A stretch of DNA of 64,000 nucleotides, from the NCBI RefSeq assembly GCF_001701045.1, contig NZ_CP016757.1:637501-701500 (forward strand), given 5' to 3'. This document shows positions 34,695 through 42,777 of this stretch, piece by piece. The first letter of the stretch is position 1. Each line of letters starts with the position of its first letter. The notes under the pieces are model-generated. The model was not told where the DNA came from, did not search any database, and saw only the letters and a program-made list of their open reading frames with translations. A program made the position numbers and the translations under genes. This stretch comes from Cloacibacillus porcorum. Its GTDB lineage: Bacteria > Synergistota > Synergistia > Synergistales > Synergistaceae.

Positions 34695-36668
34695 ATGAGC
34701 TTTGATACAAAGAGCTTTAACGCTACGGAAAATGAAGCAGCAGCAGAAAAAATGCTCGAAAAGTTCGATAAAGAATCTACCTTTAGAAAACTTGCGGGGA
34801 AGTGGAACATTTTTATATCGCTGCTATGCGTAGCCTTCTCGGTTTTCCAGACCTATACGGCCGCGTTTGGCGTATTTCCCGCCCAGATACAACGCTCCAT
34901 ACATCTTGCATTTGCTCTGTCTCTGGGGTTTTTACTCTATCCGGTAACGTCCAAGAAATCACGCTCAAAAATGGATCCGATAGATGTTATTTTAGCTTTA
35001 ATCAGCGCAGCCGCCTGCCTTTATATCACGGTATACTACCACGATATTATGATGCAGGGTGGTATGGCGACGATCCATGATGTCGTCCTGGGGAGTGTTC
35101 TTGTCCTACTCGTATTGGAGGCGACAAGAAGGGTAGTCGGGGCACCTATGACGGTCGTGGCGGTGTTGTTTCTGATCTATGCAAAGGTGGGGCCGTATAT
35201 TCCAGGTTTCATGGGACACCGCGGTTTTTCTGTGGAAAGAATCATAAGTCATATGTATATCTCCACGGAAGGTATTTTCGGATTGCCTCTTGGTGTTTCC
35301 GCAACCTTTGTTTTTATGTTCGTCCTTTTCGGGGCGTTTTTACAAAAATCAGGGTTGGGGAAATTTTTCATAGACCTTTCTCTCATATTGGCAGGACATA
35401 GAGTTGGGGGCCCGGCAAAGGTCTCTGTTTTTGGGAGCTGCCTCTTCGGCACCATATCTGGAAGCTCCGTGGCAAATACAGTTACGACCGGTGTATTTAC
35501 GATCCCGCTGATGAAAAAAATCGGTTATCCGGCGGCGTTTGCCGGCGGTGTGGAGGCGGCGGCCTCTACAGGAGGCCAGATAATGCCGCCGATAATGGGT
35601 GCGGCGGCATTCATCATGGCGCAGTTCCTGGGGATAGCATACGTGAAGATCGCCGTTGCGGCGACGCTGCCTGCCATTCTCTATTATACGGGTGTTTGGG
35701 TTATGGTCCATATGGAGGGTAAACGGCTGGGGTTGAAGGGGATACCTAGAGAAGATCTGCCAGACCTTAAGCAGACTTTGGCGGAGGGGGCTCATCTGTT
35801 TCTCCCAATAGTCATTATTGTGTATCTCCTTCTAAAAGGTTATACGCCAATGACCTCCGCGCTGATCAGTATAATCTCCACGGTTGCGGTAGCGATGCTT
35901 AGGAAGAATACTAGGTTTACCAGGAAAACTTTGTTTGACGCTCTTGAGACGGGAGCTAGGTCTATGATCGGTGTCGCTATCGCCTGCGGCTGTGCCGGAA
36001 TAATAATAGGCGTGGTTACGCTGAGCGGTATGGGGCTGAAGATCGCTAACGGCATAATATATCTGGCGCACGGCATGCTGCTGCCCACGCTGTTGCTGAC
36101 GATGTGCGCTTCGATGATATTAGGGATGGGGCTTCCGACAACAGCGAAGTATATCATCCTGGCTACCATGGCCGCCCCTGCCATCCAGCAATTTGGCGTA
36201 CCTGATATTGCCGCTCATCTGTTCATTCTCTACTTTGGAATAATGGCGGATATCACCCCACCGGTGGCGCTGGCGGCCTTTGCCGCTTCCGGCATCGCAG
36301 GTTCGCATCCGATGAAGACGGGAGTTAACGCCGTTAAGATCGCCCTGGCCGGGTTTATCGTACCATACGCATTTGTATATAATCCGGAACTGCTTTTTAT
36401 TGGAGATCCTCCTAAGCTGCTTGTCTGCCGGTTTGTCATCACGGCTATTTTAGGAACGTTCTCACTTGCCTGCGCGGCTTCCGGATATTGGAAACGGGAT
36501 CTAAAACTGGTGGAGCGTGTGATGCTGTTTGCCTCGTCGTTCTGCCTCATAGACCCAAAGGGTTTCACTGATGCTGCGGGACTGGGACTCTTAATAGCGG
36601 TTTATCTGTCACAAAAGTTTTTTTCGAATGACAGAGCACGTATTGATATTGAGAAAGAGGGAGCGTAA
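34695..36668 (+). CDS. TRAP permease with fused small and large subunits (TAXI type)
   Basis: A 657-residue membrane protein. The first part (about 40-190) has DctQ-like helices and the rest is DctM-like, with FGTISGSSVANTVTTGVFTIPLMKKIGYP, GGVEAAASTGGQIMPPIMGAAAFIMA and MILGMGLPTTAKYIIL. Such 4TM-12TM fusions go with TAXI binding proteins. ATG 34695 is preferred over an upstream TTG because of the gaaggggg site. The hydrophilic first 40 residues (glutamate/lysine-rich) are cytoplasmic. The aminotransferase gene begins 5 nt after the stop codon. Confidence 0.93.
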   Translation: MSFDTKSFNATENEAAAEKMLEKFDKESTFRKLAGKWNIFISLLCVAFSVFQTYTAAFGVFPAQIQRSIHLAFALSLGFLLYPVTSKKSRSKMDPIDVILALISAAACLYITVYYHDIMMQGGMATIHDVVLGSVLVLLVLEATRRVVGAPMTVVAVLFLIYAKVGPYIPGFMGHRGFSVERIISHMYISTEGIFGLPLGVSATFVFMFVLFGAFLQKSGLGKFFIDLSLILAGHRVGGPAKVSVFGSCLFGTISGSSVANTVTTGVFTIPLMKKIGYPAAFAGGVEAAASTGGQIMPPIMGAAAFIMAQFLGIAYVKIAVAATLPAILYYTGVWVMVHMEGKRLGLKGIPREDLPDLKQTLAEGAHLFLPIVIIVYLLLKGYTPMTSALISIISTVAVAMLRKNTRFTRKTLFDALETGARSMIGVAIACGCAGIIIGVVTLSGMGLKIANGIIYLAHGMLLPTLLLTMCASMILGMGLPTTAKYIILATMAAPAIQQFGVPDIAAHLFILYFGIMADITPPVALAAFAASGIAGSHPMKTGVNAVKIALAGFIVPYAFVYNPELLFIGDPPKLLVCRFVITAILGTFSLACAASGYWKRDLKLVERVMLFASSFCLIDPKGFTDAAGLGLLIAVYLSQKFFSNDRARIDIEKEGA

Positions 36669-36673
36669 GTATT

Positions 36674-38011
36674 ATGAACCATGCTTTTCCGCGTAATTTC
36701 AAATCAGAGTATTTAAAGGCAGAAAAGGGCGCCGGGATATATATTTTTGACGCTGACGGCAAGGAGTATATCGATGGATGCAGCGGCGCTCTCGTCTCCA
36801 ACTTGGGACATTGCGTAGACGAAGTCATTGAGGCGGTCAATCAGCAGTATAAAAAACTTGAGTTCGGACATCCCTCGCGCTGGTCGTTCCCAATTGTGGA
36901 AGAGGCGGCTGCCGCCGTTGCGGAGATCGCCCCAAAGGGTCTGGACACAGTATGGTTTGTCAGCGGCGGAAGCGAAGCCGTTGAGTCGGCGCTGAAGCTT
37001 GCGAGGCAGTATTTCTACGACAGAGACGGGATTTATACGAGCAAATCTTTGACGATAGGCCGCTGGAATTCTTTCCATGGGAATACCCTGGGCACGATGG
37101 CTGTAGGAGGGGCGATGTCCAGGCGCAGGATATTCTCTCCGCTGTTTAAGGAATCTCCCAAAATAGAGGCGACATATTGTTACAGGTGCCCATTTGGGTT
37201 GAAACAGGAATCATGCAATACGCGCTGCGCATACAGGCTTGAAGAGGAGATAAGACGCGTAGGGCCGCAGTATATATCCTCATTTATCGCCGAACCGATC
37301 GTCGGTTCAACTGTCGGCGCATTGGTACCGCCAGATGAGTATTGGCCGATAGTCCGCGATATATGTACCAAATATGATGTTCTTTTAATTGCCGATGAAG
37401 TCATGACAGGATGCGGCAGGACGGGAAAAGGTTTTGCCGTTGATAACTGGAACGTTGTCCCCGATATAATTGCCACGGCGAAGGGGCTGGCGGCCGGTTA
37501 TGTTCCTACCGGAGGTATGATCGCGAGCACCAGTATCGTGGATACGATACGTAATACAAGCGGCGGGTTCATGCACGGCCATACCTATAACAGCAATCCG
37601 ATAGCGGCAGCGGCGGTAGTTGCGGTCATGAGGTATATGAAAGAACATAAGGTTATCGAGAATGTCGCGAGGAACGGAGAATATCTGATCTCCGGAGTTC
37701 GTAAGATAGCAGCGGAGAATCCAATCATCGGCGACGTTCGTGGCAAGGGGTTTATGTGCGGTGTTGAAATAGTCAAAGACAAGGACACTAAAGCGCCATT
37801 TGAAAAGGGCGTTGGCGCCGCGGGCGTAGCCACAAAAGAATGTATAAACGCAGGTCTGATAATCTATCCCTCCGGCGGGATGATCGACGGTGTGGAGGGA
37901 GACAACTTCCTCCTCGCGCCGCCGCTTGTTACAACGAAAGAGGAGATAGATCTGATCCTTGAGAGATTAAGCAAAGGTATGTCAGCCGCTTCAAAGAAAC
38001 TTTTGAAATAG
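36674..38011 (+). CDS. Class III pyridoxal-phosphate aminotransferase
   Basis: A 445-residue omega-type aminotransferase. FVSGGSEAVESALKLAR binds the cofactor phosphate, DEVMTGCGRTG has the Asp (241) for the pyridine nitrogen, and ATAKGLAAGYVPTGG contains the Schiff-base Lys270. A cysteine set between 169 and 185 (CYRCPFG and CNTRC) is typical of one subgroup. Substrates of this class are beta- or omega-amino acids, amines or taurine. Together with the upstream dehydrogenase and dehydratase it suggests an amino acid is imported or made. It is the last gene of cluster C and ends in a hairpin. Confidence 0.9.
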   Translation: MNHAFPRNFKSEYLKAEKGAGIYIFDADGKEYIDGCSGALVSNLGHCVDEVIEAVNQQYKKLEFGHPSRWSFPIVEEAAAAVAEIAPKGLDTVWFVSGGSEAVESALKLARQYFYDRDGIYTSKSLTIGRWNSFHGNTLGTMAVGGAMSRRRIFSPLFKESPKIEATYCYRCPFGLKQESCNTRCAYRLEEEIRRVGPQYISSFIAEPIVGSTVGALVPPDEYWPIVRDICTKYDVLLIADEVMTGCGRTGKGFAVDNWNVVPDIIATAKGLAAGYVPTGGMIASTSIVDTIRNTSGGFMHGHTYNSNPIAAAAVVAVMRYMKEHKVIENVARNGEYLISGVRKIAAENPIIGDVRGKGFMCGVEIVKDKDTKAPFEKGVGAAGVATKECINAGLIIYPSGGMIDGVEGDNFLLAPPLVTTKEEIDLILERLSKGMSAASKKLLK

Positions 38012-38031
38012 ACGGTATCTGGAAAATTATA

Positions 38032-38077
38032 AAGAGGCCCCGACATCTTAGTAACGTAAAGATGCCGGGGCCTCTTA
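38032..38077 (+). terminator. Terminator hairpin of cluster C
   Basis: Arms aagaggccccgacatctt and aagatgccggggcctctt pair over 18 positions with one mismatch. It lies about 20 nt after the aminotransferase stop codon. The T run is short. Confidence 0.65.
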
Positions 38078-38161
38078 TCGGTGCCATTATAATGTTATTT
38101 AGTTTTTGTCGTTAAAAATTTCCGCGACTTGCGGCTCAGCCGCCTCATAAGAAGGCTGCTT

Positions 38162-38719
38162 TTACAACCCCTCCAGCCTCTCGTAATCCTTTGAAGTTAT
38201 CATTGCCGCTTCGGCGGAGTTTTCGATGAGCAGGGCGATTATTTCATCGGTGCGGTGTGTCATCGCCTTTTTGTGGATCTTTTTGAGCAGCGCGGCGGGG
38301 GCGCGTTCGGCTATTTCACAGCCCGCTTCGCCGGTCTTCGAGTGCCACTTTGAGTATAGCTCCACGAGCCACTTGGCCTCGGGCGAGATGTCGCGGAAGG
38401 CGGCCATGCCGGTTTTTTCATTTGGTACGGACTCTATTTCGACGCCGCTTTGGGTGCAGCGGACCATGAAGTCGCGGAATACCTCGTCCATCGTCAGCGC
38501 AAGCAGCGTCTCCGGCCTGTCGAGTGAACGGGCGAAATCCGACTCCATGAATTTCTGCGCGAAGTCCCAGATATCGAGACGGCGGCGGCAGGCGGCGGTG
38601 AAGACCGCTTCGAGATATTCGCGGTGGATCTGCTCAAGCGTCTTTTTAGCGAGTTCGGCGCTGCGTTTTTTCGCCTCCGGTCCGTAGTCGTTGTATATTG
38701 CAAAGGTTGATTTCAGCAT
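38162..38719 (-). CDS. Helical protein of unknown function, third gene of the AAA+/VirD4-like operon
   Basis: A 185-residue, mostly charged and helical protein with no signal peptide or membrane segment. I recognise no family. It contains a long amphipathic stretch (YGPEAKKRSAELAKKTLEQIHREYLEA), a middle section rich in Phe/Arg, and a basic region LLKKIHKKAMTHRTDEI. It starts 5 nt after the AAA+ gene on the same strand, so it is certainly co-transcribed with it. A role as adaptor, substrate-recruiting subunit or structural partner of the ATPase is inference from the operon. Confidence 0.7.
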   Translation of the reverse strand: MLKSTFAIYNDYGPEAKKRSAELAKKTLEQIHREYLEAVFTAACRRRLDIWDFAQKFMESDFARSLDRPETLLALTMDEVFRDFMVRCTQSGVEIESVPNEKTGMAAFRDISPEAKWLVELYSKWHSKTGEAGCEIAERAPAALLKKIHKKAMTHRTDEIIALLIENSAEAAMITSKDYERLEGL

Positions 38720-38724
38720 GGCGT

Positions 38725-39543
38725 CTAGTCTCTTTCCCGATAGCCGTCCATCTTGAGGGTGGCGGCGCGTCTTGCGTCTTCTTCCGTGATTTTTTCGGCA
38801 TATTCTTCGGGCGGCAGGTTTATCTGCGCCGCGGAGACCTCGTAGTGGAGCAGTTCGAGCGAACGCGCCGGTTCGGAACGTTCCGGCGCGCAGAGCGCGG
38901 CGAGCCTCGCCGTCTCCGCGATCGCCTCTTTGGTGATGTCGGTCCGCGGGTAACGCACGCGCGCCACGCGTTCAAGTATCTCCAGCAGCCGCCCGTGGTC
39001 CGGCTCCTTCAGCTCTACGGACTGGAAGCGGCGCTCCATCGCGCGGTCGCGGGCGATATAGAGCCGGAACTCTTCGGAGGTCGTCGAGATGAGCATGCTG
39101 AGCCCGCCGCTGGTGATGTATGGTTTCAGCGTGTTGAGCAGGTTCGAGGGGCCGGAGTTTTCGCTTAGGCGGTGGGCCTCGTCGACGTAGATGATGATGT
39201 TGTAGTATTCGGCCTCGTCAAGGATGTGCTTGAAGCGGAGGTCTCTCTTTTTGCGGTCCTGGTTTATCAGGTCGATGTTGAGTTCGACGACGCGCCGTCC
39301 CGCGAGCCGCCGGTAGCGGCCCTCTTCGATGAGCGCCGCGAGCTTGCGTACGGTCGTCGTCTTGCCGCAGCCGGCGGGGCCGGTGAGCGCGACATTGTTC
39401 TGCTCTTCGGAGGCGAGGGCGACGGCGATGCGGTCCAGCGCGGCGTAATCTTCCAGTATCTGATCGACGCCGCTGGTTTGCCCGTTAAGTTCACGCCCGT
39501 ATTTCGCGCAGAGCGGCGGTAATTTCCCCTTCATAAGGCTCAA
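38725..39543 (-). CDS. Single AAA+ ATPase related to the ClpA/ClpB D1 module
   Basis: A 272-residue soluble ATPase. Walker A is GPAGCGKTTT (55-64), Walker B IIYVDEAH (117-124), sensor 1 lies in ISTTSEEF (152-159), and the arginine finger is RAMERRF (168-173). The block STTSEEFRLYIARDRAMERRF and the lid that follows closely follow the Hsp100/Clp D1 domain, but there is no N-domain, middle domain or second AAA domain. It thus looks like a lone D1 unit that would form a ring working on protein or a complex. The start overlaps the upstream VirD4-like gene by 4 nt (ATGA), showing coupled translation. Confidence 0.82.
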   Translation of the reverse strand: MSLMKGKLPPLCAKYGRELNGQTSGVDQILEDYAALDRIAVALASEEQNNVALTGPAGCGKTTTVRKLAALIEEGRYRRLAGRRVVELNIDLINQDRKKRDLRFKHILDEAEYYNIIIYVDEAHRLSENSGPSNLLNTLKPYITSGGLSMLISTTSEEFRLYIARDRAMERRFQSVELKEPDHGRLLEILERVARVRYPRTDITKEAIAETARLAALCAPERSEPARSLELLHYEVSAAQINLPPEEYAEKITEEDARRAATLKMDGYRERD

Positions 39544-41006
39544 AGCGTCTCCCCCTCTTCAAGAAGCGAGGCGAGCGTCAGTTTCTCATGGCGCTCAGCC
39601 CCCTCGGCGATCCAAAGTTTTGCCGCGCGGCGCGCGCGGCGCAGCTTCACACGCCGTTTGACGGGAGCGGGGCGGGGCTGTTCTTCGAGGGCGGCGTAGG
39701 TCACGCGCCCCTCTTTTTCCACGGCGCGTATCTCTTCGTTGAGATCCTCCGGTCTGTAGATGACGTCGGCGGCGGAGACGTAGGTGCCGAAGGCGCGGTT
39801 CAGCCGCTCCTCTTCGCTTGCGTGCCAGATGCGCTGGGTGCTCGCGGAATAGAGCGTTTCCAGCAGCTGGCCGTCCTCCGTCCTGCTTTCGAGCGACAGG
39901 CGCGAGAAGTTGTCGTAGCCGAAGGTGAAGCTGAGACGGTCCCAGCTCTGGCGGAATTTATCAAGGTAATTAAGGAGTCCCCAGCGGTCCAGCTCTGGGA
40001 TGAGTATCACGGCGGAGCTCTTTGTGTTTTGCGCCGCCGCGCCGATCGCGGCGATCAGGAGCGGCGCGAAGCCGCGGTCCGCCGAGGCGCTGCCGCTGGA
40101 GCAGACGAAGAGCGGCCGTCCCTGCGGCGCGCTGAGGTATTCGCCGAGCTTTAGGGTGTTCAGGCTGCGGAAGAGTCCCGCGCCGCGTCTCATCAGGGTT
40201 ATCAGCGCGCGGAAGTCCGCCGTGCTTGCGTCGGCCTGCATCTTGATGCAGCGCTGGGTGTTGGTGTTGTCCCCGTTTGTGGAGAGCAGATCGGCGAAGG
40301 GCAGGGGCGCGTCGCGGTCGCCGTTTTTCTGGAAGCGCAGCTCATGTTCGAGGATATACCTTGCGAGGGCAAACTCCCTGGTTATAAAGGCGCTGGCTGC
40401 CTCCGCCTCTTTGAGCCGGTATTTTACGGGAAGTATCCCCGTCTCGCCGCCGATCGTCTTGGTCATCAATGTTTCGATGAAGCGGTGCTGGCGGCAGAAT
40501 ATCTGGAACAGGTTCAGCGACGGCAGGGTGCCGATCACGCCCTCCTCTCCCTCGGCTCCGGCGCAGGCCGTGAGGTTGTGGACGACGTTTTTCGCCGTCT
40601 CCAGCATGTAGAGAAGCATTCTGTCGGTGACGAGTTTGCCGAGGTCGTCGAAAAATTTATCGTTGGCGTCGCGGGATTTTATCTCCTGATAGACCGCCTG
40701 GCGTATGACGTAGGCGATATTTTCGCTGCCCACTCCGATATCTTCGTTGGCGATGAAGGGTTCGATGAGGTCTGGAATGAGGGACCCCTCACTTGAGAGG
40801 TCGGCCAGCAGCGCCTCCCGCGCGAAACTCTCGTAGAGCCGCCCTTTATGGTCCAGCACGATGAGCGCGCGGTCGGGAAAGGACTCCGGCCACGTCTCTA
40901 TGATCCTGCCGATGCTGGCGTTTTTCCGTTCGCTGTTACCGAGCAGGAGCGTGTCCTCCCCGCATATCAGCCCGGCGCTGAAATCTTCGATCTCCACCAT
41001 GATCAT
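39540..41006 (-). CDS. VirD4/TraG-like protein with degenerate nucleotide-binding motifs
   Basis: A 488-residue protein whose plan follows VirD4/TraG coupling ATPases without membrane helices. It has a P-loop position (EDTLLLGNSERKNAS, 17-31), then the strand ALIVLDHKGRLYESFAR (47-63), an all-alpha-like insert with IAYVIRQAVYQEI and FFDDLGKLVTDRM, then AVILIPELDRWG (332-343) at the Walker B place, and RLSFTFGYDNFSRL. The P-loop lacks GKS/T and Walker B has Pro-Glu instead of Asp-Glu, so ATP hydrolysis is unlikely. The C-terminus is basic (PVKRRVKLRRARRAAK). The similarity is by eye and moderate. It is the first gene of a three-gene operon with an active-looking AAA+ ATPase. Confidence 0.55.
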   Translation of the reverse strand: MIMVEIEDFSAGLICGEDTLLLGNSERKNASIGRIIETWPESFPDRALIVLDHKGRLYESFAREALLADLSSEGSLIPDLIEPFIANEDIGVGSENIAYVIRQAVYQEIKSRDANDKFFDDLGKLVTDRMLLYMLETAKNVVHNLTACAGAEGEEGVIGTLPSLNLFQIFCRQHRFIETLMTKTIGGETGILPVKYRLKEAEAASAFITREFALARYILEHELRFQKNGDRDAPLPFADLLSTNGDNTNTQRCIKMQADASTADFRALITLMRRGAGLFRSLNTLKLGEYLSAPQGRPLFVCSSGSASADRGFAPLLIAAIGAAAQNTKSSAVILIPELDRWGLLNYLDKFRQSWDRLSFTFGYDNFSRLSLESRTEDGQLLETLYSASTQRIWHASEEERLNRAFGTYVSAADVIYRPEDLNEEIRAVEKEGRVTYAALEEQPRPAPVKRRVKLRRARRAAKLWIAEGAERHEKLTLASLLEEGETL

Positions 41007-41169
41007 TCTCCGTCCGCGGCCTTCGCCGCCGGTATTAAAAGCAGCTTTTTAAGCAAAACAAACAATTAAGGTCCATACCACGAAAAAGAATAACATAGAG
41101 CGGCGAATTTGAAAATGTATCGGCCGCGCGACATAAAAAAGCCGCGGCCTTCGGTGCTAAAATAGAACG

Positions 41170-41790
41170 ATGAAGAGCATTCTATGTTTTGGCGATTCGA
41201 ATACTTACGGTTACATCGCGGGCGGTCTTGGACGTTACAGCTTTGATGTGCGCTGGCCGGGACGGCTGGAGCGGCTGCTCGGTCCCGGGTGGCGCGTCGT
41301 TGAGGAGGGGCTGTGCGGGCGCACCACCGTCTTTCGTGAACCGGTGCGGCCCGGCGGAGCGGGGATAGATTACATTTCTCCCTGTGTCGCCTCGCACCGC
41401 CCCCTTGATTTTGTCGTTCTGATGCTCGGCACCAACGACTGTAAGGCGGAGTTTCACGCCTCCGCGAAAGAGATAACGGCGGGGCTGCGCCGGATCGTCG
41501 ATGTCGTGAAGGCCGAGACCTCCGGCGCGGCGAAGATCCTCATAATCTCGCCGGCGTCTTTAGGCGAGGGTGTCTGCGGCGGCAGTGATTTTGGTTTTGA
41601 CGCCCGTTCGTACCATGTCAGCCTTGAACTTGCGGATAGGTTCGCGGAACTAGCAGGGGAGAGGGCGTGCCTGTTTCTGGACGCGGCGCGGATCGTTACG
41701 GCGAGCGGCGTCGATTTCGTCCATCTCGACGAGAGGGCGCATGATTTGCTTGCACGCGCGGTGGCGGAGATAATCCTGAGAGAATACTGA
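41170..41790 (+). CDS. SGNH/GDSL-family hydrolase (arylesterase-like)
   Basis: A 206-residue SGNH hydrolase. Block I is ILCFGDSNTYGY with catalytic Ser10, block III LGTNDCK contains the oxyanion Asn, and block V DFVHLDERAHDLL contains the Asp/His pair. There is no signal peptide, so it acts in the cytoplasm, probably on acyl or acetyl esters. It is divergent from the VirD4-like operon and ends at a clear terminator, so it is not part of that operon. Confidence 0.9.
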   Translation: MKSILCFGDSNTYGYIAGGLGRYSFDVRWPGRLERLLGPGWRVVEEGLCGRTTVFREPVRPGGAGIDYISPCVASHRPLDFVVLMLGTNDCKAEFHASAKEITAGLRRIVDVVKAETSGAAKILIISPASLGEGVCGGSDFGFDARSYHVSLELADRFAELAGERACLFLDAARIVTASGVDFVHLDERAHDLLARAVAEIILREY

Positions 41791-41796
41791 GAAAAG

Positions 41797-41838
41797 AAAA
41801 ACGCGGGTATGCGTATATTCCCCATACCCACGCTTTTT
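41797..41838. terminator. Bidirectional terminator
   Basis: Stem gcgggtatg/catacccacgc (one bulge) has A runs before it and a T run after it (gctttttcag). It separates the convergent SGNH hydrolase and MBL hydrolase genes. Confidence 0.8.
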
Positions 41839-41847
41839 CAGTTATTT

Positions 41848-42777
41848 TTACTTTTTGCGGCTGTTTGAGTACCAGCAGGATAGTCCCTGCGCGTTGAGCT
41901 CGAGATCGACGCGCAGCGACTCTTCGACCGTCGCGGCGGGCAGCGAGGTGCCCTCTTTCTCCGCGGTTTCTCTATAAAGTTCCGCCAGCCCGGCCTTTAT
42001 CTTTGCCTTGTCGCCGGATGCGGCCTCCGTTATTTCAACATATTTTTTTACACCCTCGGTCAGCAGCGCCGCGTTTTTACGCACGTTCGTCAGTTCGCCG
42101 AAGTGGGTGATGAATATCTGTTCCGGCGCGAGCGCGACGATCTTTTCCGTTGTCGCGGTCATCGCCGCGGGATCAAACTGGACGGGGGAGGCGGTGGGGA
42201 AGGCCCAGCGGCCGTCCGCGCCCTTCATCCAGCGGTATGAGATGCCGAAGGCGTCTCCCGCGAAGAGCGACCGTGTGCTCTTTTCAAAGAATATCATGTG
42301 GTGCTTCGCGTGACCAGGCGCGTCGTAACAGACGAGCGTCATCTCCCCGAATTTGAGTTCGCGCCCATCCTCCGGCGCGATGACGCGCTCCTCCGCCACG
42401 GGGATTATCTCGCCGTAGATACGTTCCGTCTCCGCCTCGCCGTAGACCGCCTTGACGCCCTCGACGAGCTTTGCGGGGGATACCATGTGGCGCGCGCCGC
42501 GCGGGTGGACGACGAGTTTCGCCTGCGGGAACTCCCGCATGTAGCTGCCGGCGCCTCCCGCGTGGTCGAGGTGGACGTGGGTGACGCAGATATAATCGAT
42601 ATTTTCACGCTTCACGCCGAGAGCCTTGAGGGCCGCGAGCAGATGAGGCAGCGAGGCGTTATGCGCCGTTTCGATTATGGCGGCGCGCCCCTCGGAGACC
42701 AGCAGATAGATTGCCGCCATCCCCTCGCTCTCGTAGTGTGCGTCGATGCCGTATATACCTCCGCCGTAGCTGCGCAT
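41848..42777 (-). CDS. MBL-fold metallo-hydrolase
   Basis: A 309-residue metallo-beta-lactamase-fold protein. The metal motif THVHLDHAGG (HxHxDH) lies near residue 66-75, followed by a His in the APGHAKHHMIFFE segment and the bridging Asp in LFAGDAFGI. The central fold is like glyoxalase II and related hydrolases; the specific substrate is unknown. The stop codon of pepF and the ATG of this gene share one base (TAATG), so the two are translationally coupled. That suggests a role linked to peptide use or just shared expression. Confidence 0.88.
   Translation of the reverse strand: MRSYGGGIYGIDAHYESEGMAAIYLLVSEGRAAIIETAHNASLPHLLAALKALGVKRENIDYICVTHVHLDHAGGAGSYMREFPQAKLVVHPRGARHMVSPAKLVEGVKAVYGEAETERIYGEIIPVAEERVIAPEDGRELKFGEMTLVCYDAPGHAKHHMIFFEKSTRSLFAGDAFGISYRWMKGADGRWAFPTASPVQFDPAAMTATTEKIVALAPEQIFITHFGELTNVRKNAALLTEGVKKYVEITEAASGDKAKIKAGLAELYRETAEKEGTSLPAATVEESLRVDLELNAQGLSCWYSNSRKK

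Noticed and set aside
38162-41006. The VirD4-like operon as part of a conjugative element
   Set aside because: No relaxase, VirB-type gene, integrase or attachment repeats occur in the flanking sequence, and the neighbours are ordinary chromosomal genes. Domesticated origin remains possible.
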